From an uncultured Croceitalea sp. (lineage in GTDB: Bacteria > Bacteroidota > Bacteroidia > Flavobacteriales > Flavobacteriaceae), in the NCBI GenBank assembly GCA_947499565.1, contig CANMOV010000002.1, positions 496,001 to 560,000 on the forward strand: 64,000 nt of DNA, written 5' to 3'. The notes below the pieces were generated by a model. That model did no database searches. It was given only the letters and a program-made list of their open reading frames with translations, and was not told where the DNA came from. The translations under genes were made by a program, and so were the position numbers. The stretch's first letter is position 1. The number at the start of each line of letters is the position of its first letter. Below, in pieces: positions 15,329-24,545 of the stretch.

Positions 15329-17947
15329 ATGAAGAAAAGAGCTTTAAAAATAGTCGGAATGATCTTTTTAATACTATTAGGTTTAGTTATTGCCCTTCCT
15401 TTTTTTCTGGAGGGTAAAATTGCTGAGATTATAAAAAATAAAGTCAATCAGAATGTAAATGCAACTTTAGATTTTGAAGATGCTAATCTAAGTCTGATTA
15501 AAAGTTTTCCAAATGCTTATGTGGATTTACACAACACTTCTTTGGTGAATAAAGCCCCTTTTATTGGCGATACGCTCTTTTCTTCTGGTACTGTTGCCTT
15601 AAATATGTCTATAAAGGAATTGTTTAAAAGTGCTGATGAACCTATTGCAATCAAAAGTTTGATAGTAGACAATGCAAAACTTCATATAAAAGTTGATGCA
15701 GACGGAAATGCAAATTATGATATTGCAAAAGAAACTGAAGCCGAATCCCAGACTAAACCTGAAGAAGATTCCAATAACTTCACGCTAGCTTTAGAAGCAT
15801 ATGAAATAACAAATACAGCAATCATTTACGATGATTTTAAAAGCGGTATGCATTTAGTAGTATCAGAAATGAATCATTCTGGTACAGGGGATTTGTCTTT
15901 AGAACAATCAGAATTGCAAACCAAAACAGACGCCTTAGTTTCTTTTGAGCTGGATAGTACCAAATACCTAAATAAAAACAAGGTTTCTTTAGATGCACTT
16001 CTAGGAATAGACCTAAAAGCAAACAAATACTCTTTTCTAGAAAATAAAGCTTTAGTAAATCAATTGCCTTTGGTTTTTGACGGTTTTGTAAAAGTAAATG
16101 AGGAAAATCAAGAGGTAGATATCAGTTTTAAAACCCCATCTTCAGACTTTAAAAATTTCTTGGCACTAATTCCAGAGGAGTATTCCAAAAACATAGAAAG
16201 TGTAAAGACTACAGGGAATTTTGAAGTTAATGGGCAATTTAAAGGTATTGTAGATGAGAAGCATATTCCAACTTTTGCTATCAATATCAATTCAGAGAAT
16301 GCATCATTCAAATACCCAGATTTACCAAAAGCGGTTAAGAATGTGTTTATAGATACACAGATAAATAATGAAACAGGCATTACTGAAGATACCTATGTAA
16401 ACATTAATAAATTGTCTTTTCAGATAGATGAAGATCGTTTTAATGTAAATGCTAAGATTAAGGATTTATTGGGCAATACCAAGGTAAATGCCCACGCGGA
16501 TGGGAAAATGAATTTAGCTAATATCTCAAAAGCATATCCAGTACCTTCAGGATTAGATTTGTCTGGTCTGTTAACCGCAGATGTTACTACCGCTTTTGAT
16601 ATGGCGTCTCTGGAAAACAAGAAGTATGCGAATACAAAGACCAGCGGTAAAATGGATGTAAAAGACTTTAAGTATAATTCTGAGGAATTAAAGAATCCAG
16701 TTATAATAAACACCGCAGCAGTAACTTTTAATCCAGAAACAGTTTCTTTAAATTCTTTTGATGGTAAAACCGGTCAGACCGATTTTAAAGCCACAGGAAC
16801 TATTACTAACCTATTAGGTTTTTTATTTAATGAAGAGAATGTGGAAGGTGATTTTAAACTACAGTCGGACACTTTTGCTTTGAATGATTTTATGGTGGAT
16901 GAAACCGTAGCGGAAGAAACACCCACAGAAAACCCAACCACAAGCGAGCGTATTAAAATACCATCTTTTTTAGATGCAACGATAGATGCAACAGCAACCA
17001 ATGTACTTTATGATAATTTAAATCTTAAGAATGTTGTTGGGCGGTTAAAGATAAAAGACGAAACAGCTTTGCTTCAAAATTTAAGTTCAGATTTGTTTGA
17101 TGGTAAACTAATCGTAAACGGCTCAGTTTCTACAAAGAGCGAAATCTCTACTTTTGATATGGCTCTGGGGATGGAAAGCTTTAAGATTGGAGAATCCTTT
17201 AAGGCTTTGGATATGTTTAAAGTGTTGGCACCAGTTGCAAATGCTTTGCAAGGAAAATTAAATTCTACCATAAAACTTTCAGGGAACCTAAAGGACGATA
17301 TGACCCCTAATCTTGGAGCGTTAACAGGAAATGTTTTGGCAGAAGTATTATCCACCAACTTAGATACTAAAAATGCTCCACTGTTAAAAGCATTGGATGG
17401 TAAGCTATCCTTTCTGGACTTAGAAGCAATTGATTTAAAAGGTTTAAAAACGGCATTGTCTTTTGATAACGGAAAAGTAAAAGTGAAGCCTTTCGCATTA
17501 AAATATAAAGACATCGCTATAAATGTAGATGGTAGCCATACGTTTGATAGGCAATTACAGTACAAAGCTACTTTAGATGTACCTGCTAAATATCTAGGAG
17601 CTGAGGTGAATAATTTAATTGCCAAAATAGATGATAGTAGCCTTAAAGATTTAACCATACCAGTTATAGCTAATATTGGAGGCAATTATACAAGCCCAAA
17701 TGTAACTACGGATTTAACTTCTGGAGTTTCTAAGTTGACACAACAATTGGTGGAAATACAAAAACAGAAACTGCTTAATCAAGGAAAGGATAAAACCAAA
17801 GATTTATTGGGCGGACTTTTAGGGAATAAAAAGAAAGATTCTACACAAACCGACTCTACCAAGAAAAAGGATGCCGTAAAAGATGCTGCTGGCTCAATCC
17901 TAGGAGGACTTTTAGGTAAAAAGAAGCAAAAGGATACGGTGAATTGA
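15329..17947 (+). CDS. AsmA-family envelope protein
   Basis: An 872-residue protein with an N-terminal membrane helix (about 8-28) followed by a long beta-rich periplasmic region. The opening KIVGMIFLILLGLVIALPFFLEGKI followed by LDFEDANLSLIKSFPNAYVDL is the AsmA N-terminal domain signature. The segment from about 560 to 790 matches the AsmA-like C-terminal domain. The last about 80 residues are low-complexity, with two GGLLG(N/K)KK-type motifs, and may be disordered. AsmA-like proteins span the periplasm and influence outer-membrane lipid transport. The protein is longer than E. coli AsmA (about 617 residues), but such lengths are common in Bacteroidota. Confidence 0.82.
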   Translation: MKKRALKIVGMIFLILLGLVIALPFFLEGKIAEIIKNKVNQNVNATLDFEDANLSLIKSFPNAYVDLHNTSLVNKAPFIGDTLFSSGTVALNMSIKELFKSADEPIAIKSLIVDNAKLHIKVDADGNANYDIAKETEAESQTKPEEDSNNFTLALEAYEITNTAIIYDDFKSGMHLVVSEMNHSGTGDLSLEQSELQTKTDALVSFELDSTKYLNKNKVSLDALLGIDLKANKYSFLENKALVNQLPLVFDGFVKVNEENQEVDISFKTPSSDFKNFLALIPEEYSKNIESVKTTGNFEVNGQFKGIVDEKHIPTFAININSENASFKYPDLPKAVKNVFIDTQINNETGITEDTYVNINKLSFQIDEDRFNVNAKIKDLLGNTKVNAHADGKMNLANISKAYPVPSGLDLSGLLTADVTTAFDMASLENKKYANTKTSGKMDVKDFKYNSEELKNPVIINTAAVTFNPETVSLNSFDGKTGQTDFKATGTITNLLGFLFNEENVEGDFKLQSDTFALNDFMVDETVAEETPTENPTTSERIKIPSFLDATIDATATNVLYDNLNLKNVVGRLKIKDETALLQNLSSDLFDGKLIVNGSVSTKSEISTFDMALGMESFKIGESFKALDMFKVLAPVANALQGKLNSTIKLSGNLKDDMTPNLGALTGNVLAEVLSTNLDTKNAPLLKALDGKLSFLDLEAIDLKGLKTALSFDNGKVKVKPFALKYKDIAINVDGSHTFDRQLQYKATLDVPAKYLGAEVNNLIAKIDDSSLKDLTIPVIANIGGNYTSPNVTTDLTSGVSKLTQQLVEIQKQKLLNQGKDKTKDLLGGLLGNKKKDSTQTDSTKKKDAVKDAAGSILGGLLGKKKQKDTVN

Positions 17948-18088
17948 CTCGAACGGTCTCGGCTATGAGTAGTTGCGTGGTTTAGTGATTAACTTTGCAA
18001 GTACACACCAAGTTGGAAATTCCGCAGGAATTTCCAAAGTAGGCGAGAAAAAGCATTTACTTATAGCCATTGTTATCAACTGGCTTTT
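17948..18088. repeat. structured intergenic element beside the serine hydrolase gene
   Basis: TTGGAAATTCC (18013-18023), GCA, GGAATTTCCAA (18027-18037) is a perfect 11-bp hairpin. It is nested in weaker dyad symmetry: CGGCTATG near 17959-17966 against TATAGCC near 18062-18068. The element ends in GCCATTGTTATCAACTGGC, close to the 3' end of the 18089-19306 gene. It resembles the long imperfect palindromes that flank single cargo genes in some flavobacterial genomes (from memory). Confidence 0.4.
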
Positions 18089-19306
18089 TTACTTGAGCTT
18101 GGTTTCATATTCACTTAAAACGTTATAAATTTTATTTAAAGTAGGTCGAACTTCTTCGTCAAAATCCGTGTCCGTGTTTATTAAAATTATTTTACCAATC
18201 AAGCTTTCAGGATTAAAATACATATACGCCATAACACCTGGGTCGTAACCATTATAACCAATTCCCCGTTTCGAGTAATCCATAAAAATACCCGTGTTGG
18301 CATCAACTCCTTCTGGAAGTTGACTTTTAATCAATTGTTTTTTAAAAAGTTCATTATAACTTTCTTTGGTCAATAAACTTCCATTTCCTGAATAACCCTT
18401 AATTAACTCGGACAAATATTTTCCCAAATCGGTGCTTGATGCAATTAGCCCACTTGCAGGAAACCCAACCGTTGTATAATCCGCCAAAATTTGTTCGTTG
18501 GTTGCATATAATGTCGAACGGTTATTTGATTCAGTATTTTTGATACTCCACCTTGACGAGTTCATTTGTAAAGGTTTAAGTATGTATTCTGCGGTAAATG
18601 TTTGATAGGGAATTCCAGTTGCTGATTCAATTACTAATGCACATAAGTTTGACCCAACATTTGAATAATCAAATTTAGAGGATGGTTTATTTAGAGAATA
18701 ACTTTCGCCATTGTTCAGGTTGCCTTTTTCCGTCAATAAACTTTCTAAAAAATTGGCAAGCGATATTTTAGTTTTAGGTTCATTGAAATACTTTGGTATC
18801 CCTATACCTTTTTCATGGTCTTTTTCGATGAGTATGTAATCGCTTTTCCAAAAATTATCTGAATCTGTTATTGAGGAGGTGTGGATTGCCAATTGTCTTA
18901 TTGTAATTGGTATCTCTTCAAAATTGGGGTTTGCTACTTTGAAAGGAAGATATTTATTTACGGGTTCATCAAGATTAAGTTTGCCCAATTCTTGAGCTTT
19001 GAATAATGAAAGCCCAATCAAGGTCTTTGAAATTGATGCAATAGGTTGAACGGTTTGACTTGAATATGGTTTTTGGGTCTCGGAGTCTGCAAATCCAAAT
19101 CCTTCATTATAGAGTGTCCCAATAGAATCTACCATTGCGACAGAAAAGCCAACTATTTTTCCGTTCTCGTTAATTTTGTCAATTCGAGTAGTCAATGAAT
19201 CTTTAATTTCCGAATAGTCTTTTATATTCTTTTTTATTGAACTGTTTTTTTGTCCACAAGCAACTACTAAAATGAAAACTGATAGGACTAAGATTGTTTT
19301 ATTCAT
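18089..19306 (-). CDS. serine hydrolase lipoprotein (beta-lactamase family)
   Basis: A 405-residue class C beta-lactamase-fold protein with lipobox VVAC (Cys17), so it is anchored in the membrane on the periplasmic side. The active-site motif is SISK within PIASISKTLIG; the second motif is YSN in FDYSNVGSNLCALVIE. It is a paralogue of the protein at 6056-7186. It stands alone, between a structured element downstream and a 79-bp palindrome-rich gap upstream, which makes it look like a single-gene insertion. The substrate is unknown. Confidence 0.8.
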   Translation of the reverse strand: MNKTILVLSVFILVVACGQKNSSIKKNIKDYSEIKDSLTTRIDKINENGKIVGFSVAMVDSIGTLYNEGFGFADSETQKPYSSQTVQPIASISKTLIGLSLFKAQELGKLNLDEPVNKYLPFKVANPNFEEIPITIRQLAIHTSSITDSDNFWKSDYILIEKDHEKGIGIPKYFNEPKTKISLANFLESLLTEKGNLNNGESYSLNKPSSKFDYSNVGSNLCALVIESATGIPYQTFTAEYILKPLQMNSSRWSIKNTESNNRSTLYATNEQILADYTTVGFPASGLIASSTDLGKYLSELIKGYSGNGSLLTKESYNELFKKQLIKSQLPEGVDANTGIFMDYSKRGIGYNGYDPGVMAYMYFNPESLIGKIILINTDTDFDEEVRPTLNKIYNVLSEYETKLK

Positions 19307-19328
19307 TAAACTTTGTTTTATCTAGCTT

Positions 19329-19365
19329 GTTGGTAACAACTGTATATAGTTACTGGTAACTATAT
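19329..19365. promoter_or_regulatory. paired palindromes between two serine hydrolase genes
   Basis: GTTG-GTAA-CAAC (19329-19340) is followed by a perfect dyad with arms ATATAGTTAC (19344-19353) and GTAACTATAT (19356-19365) around a 2-nt centre. They lie upstream of the 18089-19306 gene and just past the 3' end of the 19386-20684 gene. They could be an operator, a weak termination structure or the boundary of a mobile cassette. Confidence 0.4.
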
Positions 19366-19385
19366 TTCTTTTATAGGATTACTAT

Positions 19386-20684
19386 TTATTTCTTCAAAGC
19401 ACCATAAACTAGCTCTTCCAGTTTTCCATCAATTTCTTGGTTATAAGGGGACTGCAACACCTGTCTTAACTGTATAAAAACTATCTTATTTGTTGGATCT
19501 ATCCAGAAGGTAGTGCTAAAAGCGCCACCCCAACTATAGGTGCCATCTGGCCTAGAAGTTTCACCCTTAGCTACATGAAAACCGTGTCCAAAACTTCCGG
19601 TACCCCATGGAAATGTAATCGTATCTAACTGAGGTTTATGCATAGCTTGGGCAGTTTCTGGTTTTAGTAGTTGTGCCTTACCTAATTTCCCATCATTTAG
19701 CATCGCTTGGCAAAACAAAAAATAGTCCCTAGCCGTTCCAGTCATCCCACTACCACCAGATAGATAGGTTTTAGCCCCTTTAGTTGGGTAATTAGGTATG
19801 TAAAATGGACCCATATTGTCCGGAGCTTGCACAACTGTGCCATCTTGCCCAGTTAAAAACACTTTGGTTAGTTTTTGAGTAAGCGAATCATTAAAGAAAA
19901 AATCGAGCTTTTCTATTCCAATAGGTTCGGTAATATTTTCACGGATATAATCATCTAACTTCATCCCAGAGGCTACTTCTACCACGCGTCCTAAAACATC
20001 GGTATTAAGGCCATACATCCATTTTGCTCCTGGTTCATGCATCAGCGGTAAATCCCCTAATTTACTAGCTGTTTCTTCTATGGTTATAGGTAAGTGCGTA
20101 CTCAAATCAGGAATTCCGTGTTTGGTTAGTATGGCACCATTTACAGGAGGGTTCATAAACCCGTAGGGAACCCCAGCGGTATGGGTCAGTAATTGCTTTA
20201 CTGTTGGAATGTTCGTTGTTGAAGTACTAGTCCAAGTAGTATCAACTGGATTAAAATCCGTAAGCACCTCGGTTTCGTTAAATGAAGGAATATATTTCCC
20301 TACAGGGTCATCTAGTTTTAACTTTCCAGCTTCTACTAATTGCATAGCAGCAACGGATACAAGCGGTTTTGTCATAGACGCCATACGAAACAAATGGTCT
20401 TTGCGATAAGGTTCTGTTCTTGTGGAATCTGACCAACCCACTTCGGATTCATAAATAATTTTACCGTCTTTAGCGATTAGCGTAACTGCTCCTGGGTATT
20501 TTTTAGCTTCTACATATTCCATAACTAAAGCGTCAATTTTAGCAAGGCTATCTGTAATCATCCCCACTTCTTCAGGTGCAGCAAATTGGAATTTTTCTAC
20601 TTCAACGATTTCCTTTTTCTCGGTTCTACAAGAAGCGAAAAGAAAAATGCTAAGTAATACTAATAATAATTGTATTGGTTTCAT
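19386..20684 (-). CDS. serine hydrolase lipoprotein (beta-lactamase family)
   Basis: A 432-residue class C beta-lactamase/esterase-type hydrolase with lipobox FASC (Cys19). Its motifs are SMTK within FRMASMTKPLVSVAAMQL, then YGLN as the YxN motif, and a late GHGFHV/SWGGAFSTTFWIDP region that stands where the HxG motif lies. It is more distant from the two other serine hydrolases in the window and closer to the EstB-like esterase group. It probably acts on periplasmic esters or peptides. Confidence 0.8.
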   Translation of the reverse strand: MKPIQLLLVLLSIFLFASCRTEKKEIVEVEKFQFAAPEEVGMITDSLAKIDALVMEYVEAKKYPGAVTLIAKDGKIIYESEVGWSDSTRTEPYRKDHLFRMASMTKPLVSVAAMQLVEAGKLKLDDPVGKYIPSFNETEVLTDFNPVDTTWTSTSTTNIPTVKQLLTHTAGVPYGFMNPPVNGAILTKHGIPDLSTHLPITIEETASKLGDLPLMHEPGAKWMYGLNTDVLGRVVEVASGMKLDDYIRENITEPIGIEKLDFFFNDSLTQKLTKVFLTGQDGTVVQAPDNMGPFYIPNYPTKGAKTYLSGGSGMTGTARDYFLFCQAMLNDGKLGKAQLLKPETAQAMHKPQLDTITFPWGTGSFGHGFHVAKGETSRPDGTYSWGGAFSTTFWIDPTNKIVFIQLRQVLQSPYNQEIDGKLEELVYGALKK

Positions 20685-20735
20685 CTTTTTAGTTTTTAAA
20701 TAAACCCTTTATCCACAGGAAGTTCGAAAGTATAA

Positions 20736-20890
20736 CTAAAAGTCAGTTCGAGTGATTTTGAGGTACGAAAAACAGTATCGAGAACTAATTTAACTAAGAA
20801 ATTCTTATTCTCGACCTGCCTGCCGCCAGGTTGGTACAAATTTTACTCATTTACAATCGTAAAATCCACTCGAATTGACAATTTTATTAA
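20736..20890. repeat. interspersed hairpin element, copy C
   Basis: This is the best preserved outer arms of the family. GTCAGTTCGAGTGATTTT (20742-20759) faces AAAATCCACTCGAATTGAC (20861-20879), nearly perfectly complementary. Inside is the second stem, GTATCGAGAA (20775-20784) against TTCTCGAC (20808-20815). A CCTGCCTGCCGCCAGG segment (20815-20830) interrupts the right half. It lies in the gap between divergent minus-strand transcription units. Confidence 0.7.
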
Positions 20891-20913
20891 AACGTCCAAC
20901 GAGTTAAAATACA

Positions 20914-21708
20914 TTAGTTAATATCAATTCCAACAAAGTATCCTTCGCTACCGCGAACATTAAAGACAGTATTATCTTCAAAAATGAGGTACTGTCCTTT
21001 TATACCTTTTAGTACTCCTTCAAATGAGGGTGTTTTGTCCAAATTTAAGCTCTTCACTTTTTCAGGATATTGTAGCACAGGAAATTCTAAGTTAGTTTCC
21101 GTATTTGCCGTAATAAAATACTCGGCTGCCTCCTCTGGGATATGGTCTTTTAATTTATCTCGCCACTCCACCAAGTCTAATTCCTCAATTTCATTTTGCA
21201 GCATTTTACGCCAATTGGTTTTGTCACCTACATGATTTTTTAAAGCCACCTCGGTAATACCCGCTAAATACCGGTTTGGAACTTCAACAATTTCAATAGC
21301 TTCATGGGCACCTTGATCTATCCAACGGGTGGGCACTTGAGTTTTTCTAGTAACCCCCACTTTTACATTGCTAGAATTTGCTAAATAGACAATATGAGGT
21401 TGTAATTGTACGCGTTTTTCATATTCTAGATCCCGATCTTCTTTACCTAAATGTGCGGTACTTAATTCTGGTTTCATAATCCAATCTCCAGCAGCAGGAG
21501 TTTCATAAAAACAAGATTTGCAAAAGCCCTGGCGGTAAATAGGTTTGTTCTTACCGCAGCTTAAACATTGAAATTTGATAAACTCTATTTTTAAGGATTT
21601 ATCTAAAGCCTGATTAAAATTGATGAAATCATTCTCAAAAACTAAAAAATACTGAATTGGATTTCCTAATTCGGTTTGCATTTTTCGTAAAACACCTTCG
21701 TATAACAT
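20914..21708 (-). CDS. DUF2797 domain protein with treble-clef-like zinc site
   Basis: A 264-residue cytoplasmic protein of the DUF2797 family. A CLSCGKNKPIYRQGFCKSCFYE motif near residues 48-69 gives two Cys pairs for a zinc ribbon. The central QPHIVYLANSSNVKVGVTRKTQVPTRWIDQGAHEAI segment has the GIY-YIG-like strand arrangement (VYLA..., KVGVT) seen in this family. Function is not established; nucleic-acid binding is possible. It is divergent from the GH3 gene, with a 91-bp gap between their start codons. Confidence 0.75.
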   Translation of the reverse strand: MLYEGVLRKMQTELGNPIQYFLVFENDFINFNQALDKSLKIEFIKFQCLSCGKNKPIYRQGFCKSCFYETPAAGDWIMKPELSTAHLGKEDRDLEYEKRVQLQPHIVYLANSSNVKVGVTRKTQVPTRWIDQGAHEAIEIVEVPNRYLAGITEVALKNHVGDKTNWRKMLQNEIEELDLVEWRDKLKDHIPEEAAEYFITANTETNLEFPVLQYPEKVKSLNLDKTPSFEGVLKGIKGQYLIFEDNTVFNVRGSEGYFVGIDIN

Positions 21709-21799
21709 TGGAGTGGATTCTATTATAAATAATATTGAAAATAAAAGCTATTTTAGCTATAACACCAAGCTAGAATTTAAAAGACTAAATATACCTAAA

Positions 21800-23326
21800 A
21801 TGGCAATACCATTATTTAATTCTATTGCATCTTGGCTATTGAAAAAGCGCTATCATCAGATAGAACTTTTTTTAAAATACCCTGCAGATGTGCAAGATGA
21901 GGTAAGGCAGCAACTATTGTCCTATTCTAGCGAAACGGTATTTGGTAAACAACATGGTTTTGAATCAATCTCCACCTACAAAGAATTTTCAGAACGTGTA
22001 CCTATTGTTAATTACGAACAATATGCAGATTTAATTGAACGTACCCGTAAAGGGGAGCAAAACCTATTTTGGCCTACAAATATCAAATGGTTTGCAAAAA
22101 GTAGCGGGACCACTAATGCTAAAAGCAAATTTATACCAGTAAGTTCAGAAGCATTAGAAGATTGTCATTATAAATCTGGTAAGGATTTGCTTTGCCTCTA
22201 TTTAAATAATAATGAGAATTCGCAATTGTTCAATGGTAAGAGTTTACGTTTAGGTGGTAGTAAGGAGTTGTATGAAGACAATGGAAGTTTTTTTGGAGAT
22301 CTTTCAGCGATTCTAATAGATAACATGCCACTTTGGGCAGAATATAGTAGTACTCCAAGTAATAAAGTGTCCTTAATGAGCGAGTGGGAGACTAAACTTG
22401 AAGCGATTATAGAAGAAAGTATAAAAGAGAATGTAACCAGTTTGGCAGGCGTGCCGTCTTGGATGCTGGTTTTACTAAATAATGTTCTAGAAAAAACTGG
22501 GAAAAACCATCTTTTTGAGATTTGGGAAAACCTAGAAGTTTATTTTCATGGAGGAGTAAGTTTTGCGCCTTACCGAGAACAGTATAAAAAATTACTCCCA
22601 AGAAGAAAGTTTAATTATTATGAAACTTATAATGCCTCTGAAGGTTTTTTTGGGATTCAAGACCGCAATAATTCTGAAGATTTATTGCTCATGTTAGATT
22701 ATGGGATTTTTTATGAGTTTATCCCTATGGATTCCTATGGAAAAGAAACGCAAACTGCTATTCCTATTTGGGAAGTGCAAACTGGCGTTAATTATGCTAT
22801 TGTTATTACCACGAACGGAGGGCTTTGGCGCTATAAAATTGGGGATACGGTTCGTTTTACATCAACAAATCCATACCGCATACGAATCACTGGAAGGACT
22901 AAGCACCATATAAATGCCTTTGGAGAAGAACTAATTATAGAAAATGCTGAAGAAGCTCTTGAGCAAGTTTGTAAAAAAACGGGTGCAGAAATAAAGGATT
23001 ATACAGCTGCTCCCATTTTTATGAAAGAGAATGAGAAGGGTGCTCATGAATGGATAATTGAGTTTAGAAAGCAACCGAAGGATATTAATTACTTTACGGA
23101 GTTTTTGGATAATGCTTTAAAATCCCTAAACTCAGATTATGAGGCTAAACGCTATAACAACATTACCTTAAAAATGCCAGAAGTACATGTGGCAAGAGAG
23201 AATTTATTTTATGATTGGTTAAAATCTAAAGATAAATTAGGAGGACAACATAAAATTCCGCGATTAGCTAATGAACGTTGTTATGTAGAGGAACTGCTAG
23301 AAATGAATAGTTTGGTGGCTAAATAG
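21800..23326 (+). CDS. GH3-family acyl-acid-amido synthetase-like protein
   Basis: A 508-residue member of the GH3 family (named after the plant auxin-responsive GH3 proteins), an ANL-superfamily adenylating fold that in plants joins carboxylic acids to amino acids. Visible are the ATP-binding loop WFAKSSGTTNAKSKFIPVS, the NYYETYNASEGFFGIQD core motif, and LWRYKIGDTVRFTS. Bacterial substrates are unknown. The start is set at the ATG on 21800 (MAIPLFNSIASWLLKKRYHQ), the usual family opening; the ORF extends 29 codons upstream without similarity. The membrane regulator gene follows after 6 bp. Confidence 0.85.
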   Translation: MAIPLFNSIASWLLKKRYHQIELFLKYPADVQDEVRQQLLSYSSETVFGKQHGFESISTYKEFSERVPIVNYEQYADLIERTRKGEQNLFWPTNIKWFAKSSGTTNAKSKFIPVSSEALEDCHYKSGKDLLCLYLNNNENSQLFNGKSLRLGGSKELYEDNGSFFGDLSAILIDNMPLWAEYSSTPSNKVSLMSEWETKLEAIIEESIKENVTSLAGVPSWMLVLLNNVLEKTGKNHLFEIWENLEVYFHGGVSFAPYREQYKKLLPRRKFNYYETYNASEGFFGIQDRNNSEDLLLMLDYGIFYEFIPMDSYGKETQTAIPIWEVQTGVNYAIVITTNGGLWRYKIGDTVRFTSTNPYRIRITGRTKHHINAFGEELIIENAEEALEQVCKKTGAEIKDYTAAPIFMKENEKGAHEWIIEFRKQPKDINYFTEFLDNALKSLNSDYEAKRYNNITLKMPEVHVARENLFYDWLKSKDKLGGQHKIPRLANERCYVEELLEMNSLVAK

Positions 23327-23332
23327 TAATTC

Positions 23333-24454
23333 ATGGGAATCTCCGATTTTTTCAACCTCTTTTTAATCATTGGAGCAGTACAGGGCTTTATATTCATTTT
23401 TGCTACTTTTTCCTTGCGCAAGAAGATTGAAAAACCAATTCTGTTCTTAAATCTTTTTGTTTTATTTCTATCTCTAAATAACCTTCAATCCTGGTATATT
23501 GATAGGCAAGACCTTGACGCCGATGTTTTGGATAGATTTATTACTATTCCGTGGTATATACTCATTGTGCCAATGTTTTATTCTTTTTTAATTTATTATT
23601 TACAGATCGAGCGAAAGAAAACCCCGTTAATTGTTGTTTCGATTACACTTTTCATAATAGCGCTTATAACTAGATTTTTATTGATTAATGCAGTGGATAA
23701 TAATAGAATTGAAATTTCTATACTCAAGAAATATCATTTGGTTGAGGATGTATTTGCTTTTAGCTATTCTGTGATACTTTATTGTATGTCCATAAGCGTA
23801 CTTAGAAAACACAAATCACTATACTCCCAAATATTGGTGTTTGATAACTTAAAATGGATTCATCTTTTTTTGAAACTAGGAGGAGTAGTCTTTGGCTTTT
23901 GGGTCTTAGCCATTCTGCTTAATAATTTTTCTAACCAAATTAGTGCTCCATATTCCTATTATCCGTTAAGATTCTTTTCAAGCATTTTAATTTACTGGGT
24001 TGCCTACCAAGCTTTCTTTCAATATAGGCTGCTAAAAGATAGAATTAAGCTAAGGCAGTTAATACAAAAGAGTAAATTTAAAAGTGATAATTTGTCCATT
24101 GAATCTGCCCCGAAAACAAAACTTACTTATCAAGAATTTGCGTTATATGTAAAGGAAAATAATTCCTTTTTAAATCCGCATTTGAGCTTAGAGAGCTTAG
24201 CTGCGGAACTATCTATTGGCGTTAGCACCTTATCCAAGGTAGTTAATTCCAAAGAAGAGAATTTTTCGGATTTTATTAATTCTCATAGAATTGAGGCAGC
24301 CAAAAAGTTTTTAACTACTGCTGATTTTGACAACTATACTATAGTAGCAATCGGTTTAGAATGCGGGTTTAATTCTAAATCTACTTTTTACACCGCCTTT
24401 AAGAAAAGTACTGGCAAAACACCATCCGAGTTTCGAAAATTAAACAAAACCTAA
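23333..24454 (+). CDS. membrane-anchored AraC-family regulator
   Basis: A 373-residue one-component regulator. The first about 235 residues hold six or seven transmembrane helices (about 7-27, 36-52, 66-87, 98-115, 134-151, 180-200 and 210-228). A cytoplasmic AraC DNA-binding domain follows at about 265-370, with helix-turn-helix LESLAAELSIGVSTLSKVVN and the signature IGLECGFNSKSTFYTAFKKSTGKTPSEF. Fusions of 7TM-like sensors to AraC domains are common in Bacteroidota and probably sense an envelope or extracellular signal. It lies 6 bp after the GH3 gene, so the two are likely co-transcribed. Confidence 0.82.
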   Translation: MGISDFFNLFLIIGAVQGFIFIFATFSLRKKIEKPILFLNLFVLFLSLNNLQSWYIDRQDLDADVLDRFITIPWYILIVPMFYSFLIYYLQIERKKTPLIVVSITLFIIALITRFLLINAVDNNRIEISILKKYHLVEDVFAFSYSVILYCMSISVLRKHKSLYSQILVFDNLKWIHLFLKLGGVVFGFWVLAILLNNFSNQISAPYSYYPLRFFSSILIYWVAYQAFFQYRLLKDRIKLRQLIQKSKFKSDNLSIESAPKTKLTYQEFALYVKENNSFLNPHLSLESLAAELSIGVSTLSKVVNSKEENFSDFINSHRIEAAKKFLTTADFDNYTIVAIGLECGFNSKSTFYTAFKKSTGKTPSEFRKLNKT

Positions 24455-24492
24455 GTTGTCCTGTTTTTTATAAGTTGGATTTTTTCGGATAG

Positions 24493-24519
24493 TTGACTCT
24501 TTCATTGAATTTAGTTTTG
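24493..24519 (+). promoter_or_regulatory. candidate promoter for the small outer-membrane protein
   Basis: TTG (24493-24495), 16 bp, then TAGTTTTG (24512-24519), a good match to the flavobacterial TTG/TAnnTTTG pattern. It is followed 26 bp later by the ATG at 24546. Confidence 0.5.
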
Positions 24520-24545
24520 AATAAAACCTTTTAAAACTAATGGAT

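Noticed and set aside
17074-17685. A 203-codon minus-strand open frame inside the AsmA-like gene
   Set aside because: Shadow of the plus-strand gene; it has low-complexity, Ser/Leu-rich content without any domain pattern.
18013-18037. Terminator for the serine hydrolase or AsmA gene
   Set aside because: The 11-bp hairpin is strong, but no T-tract follows on either strand, so intrinsic termination is unlikely.
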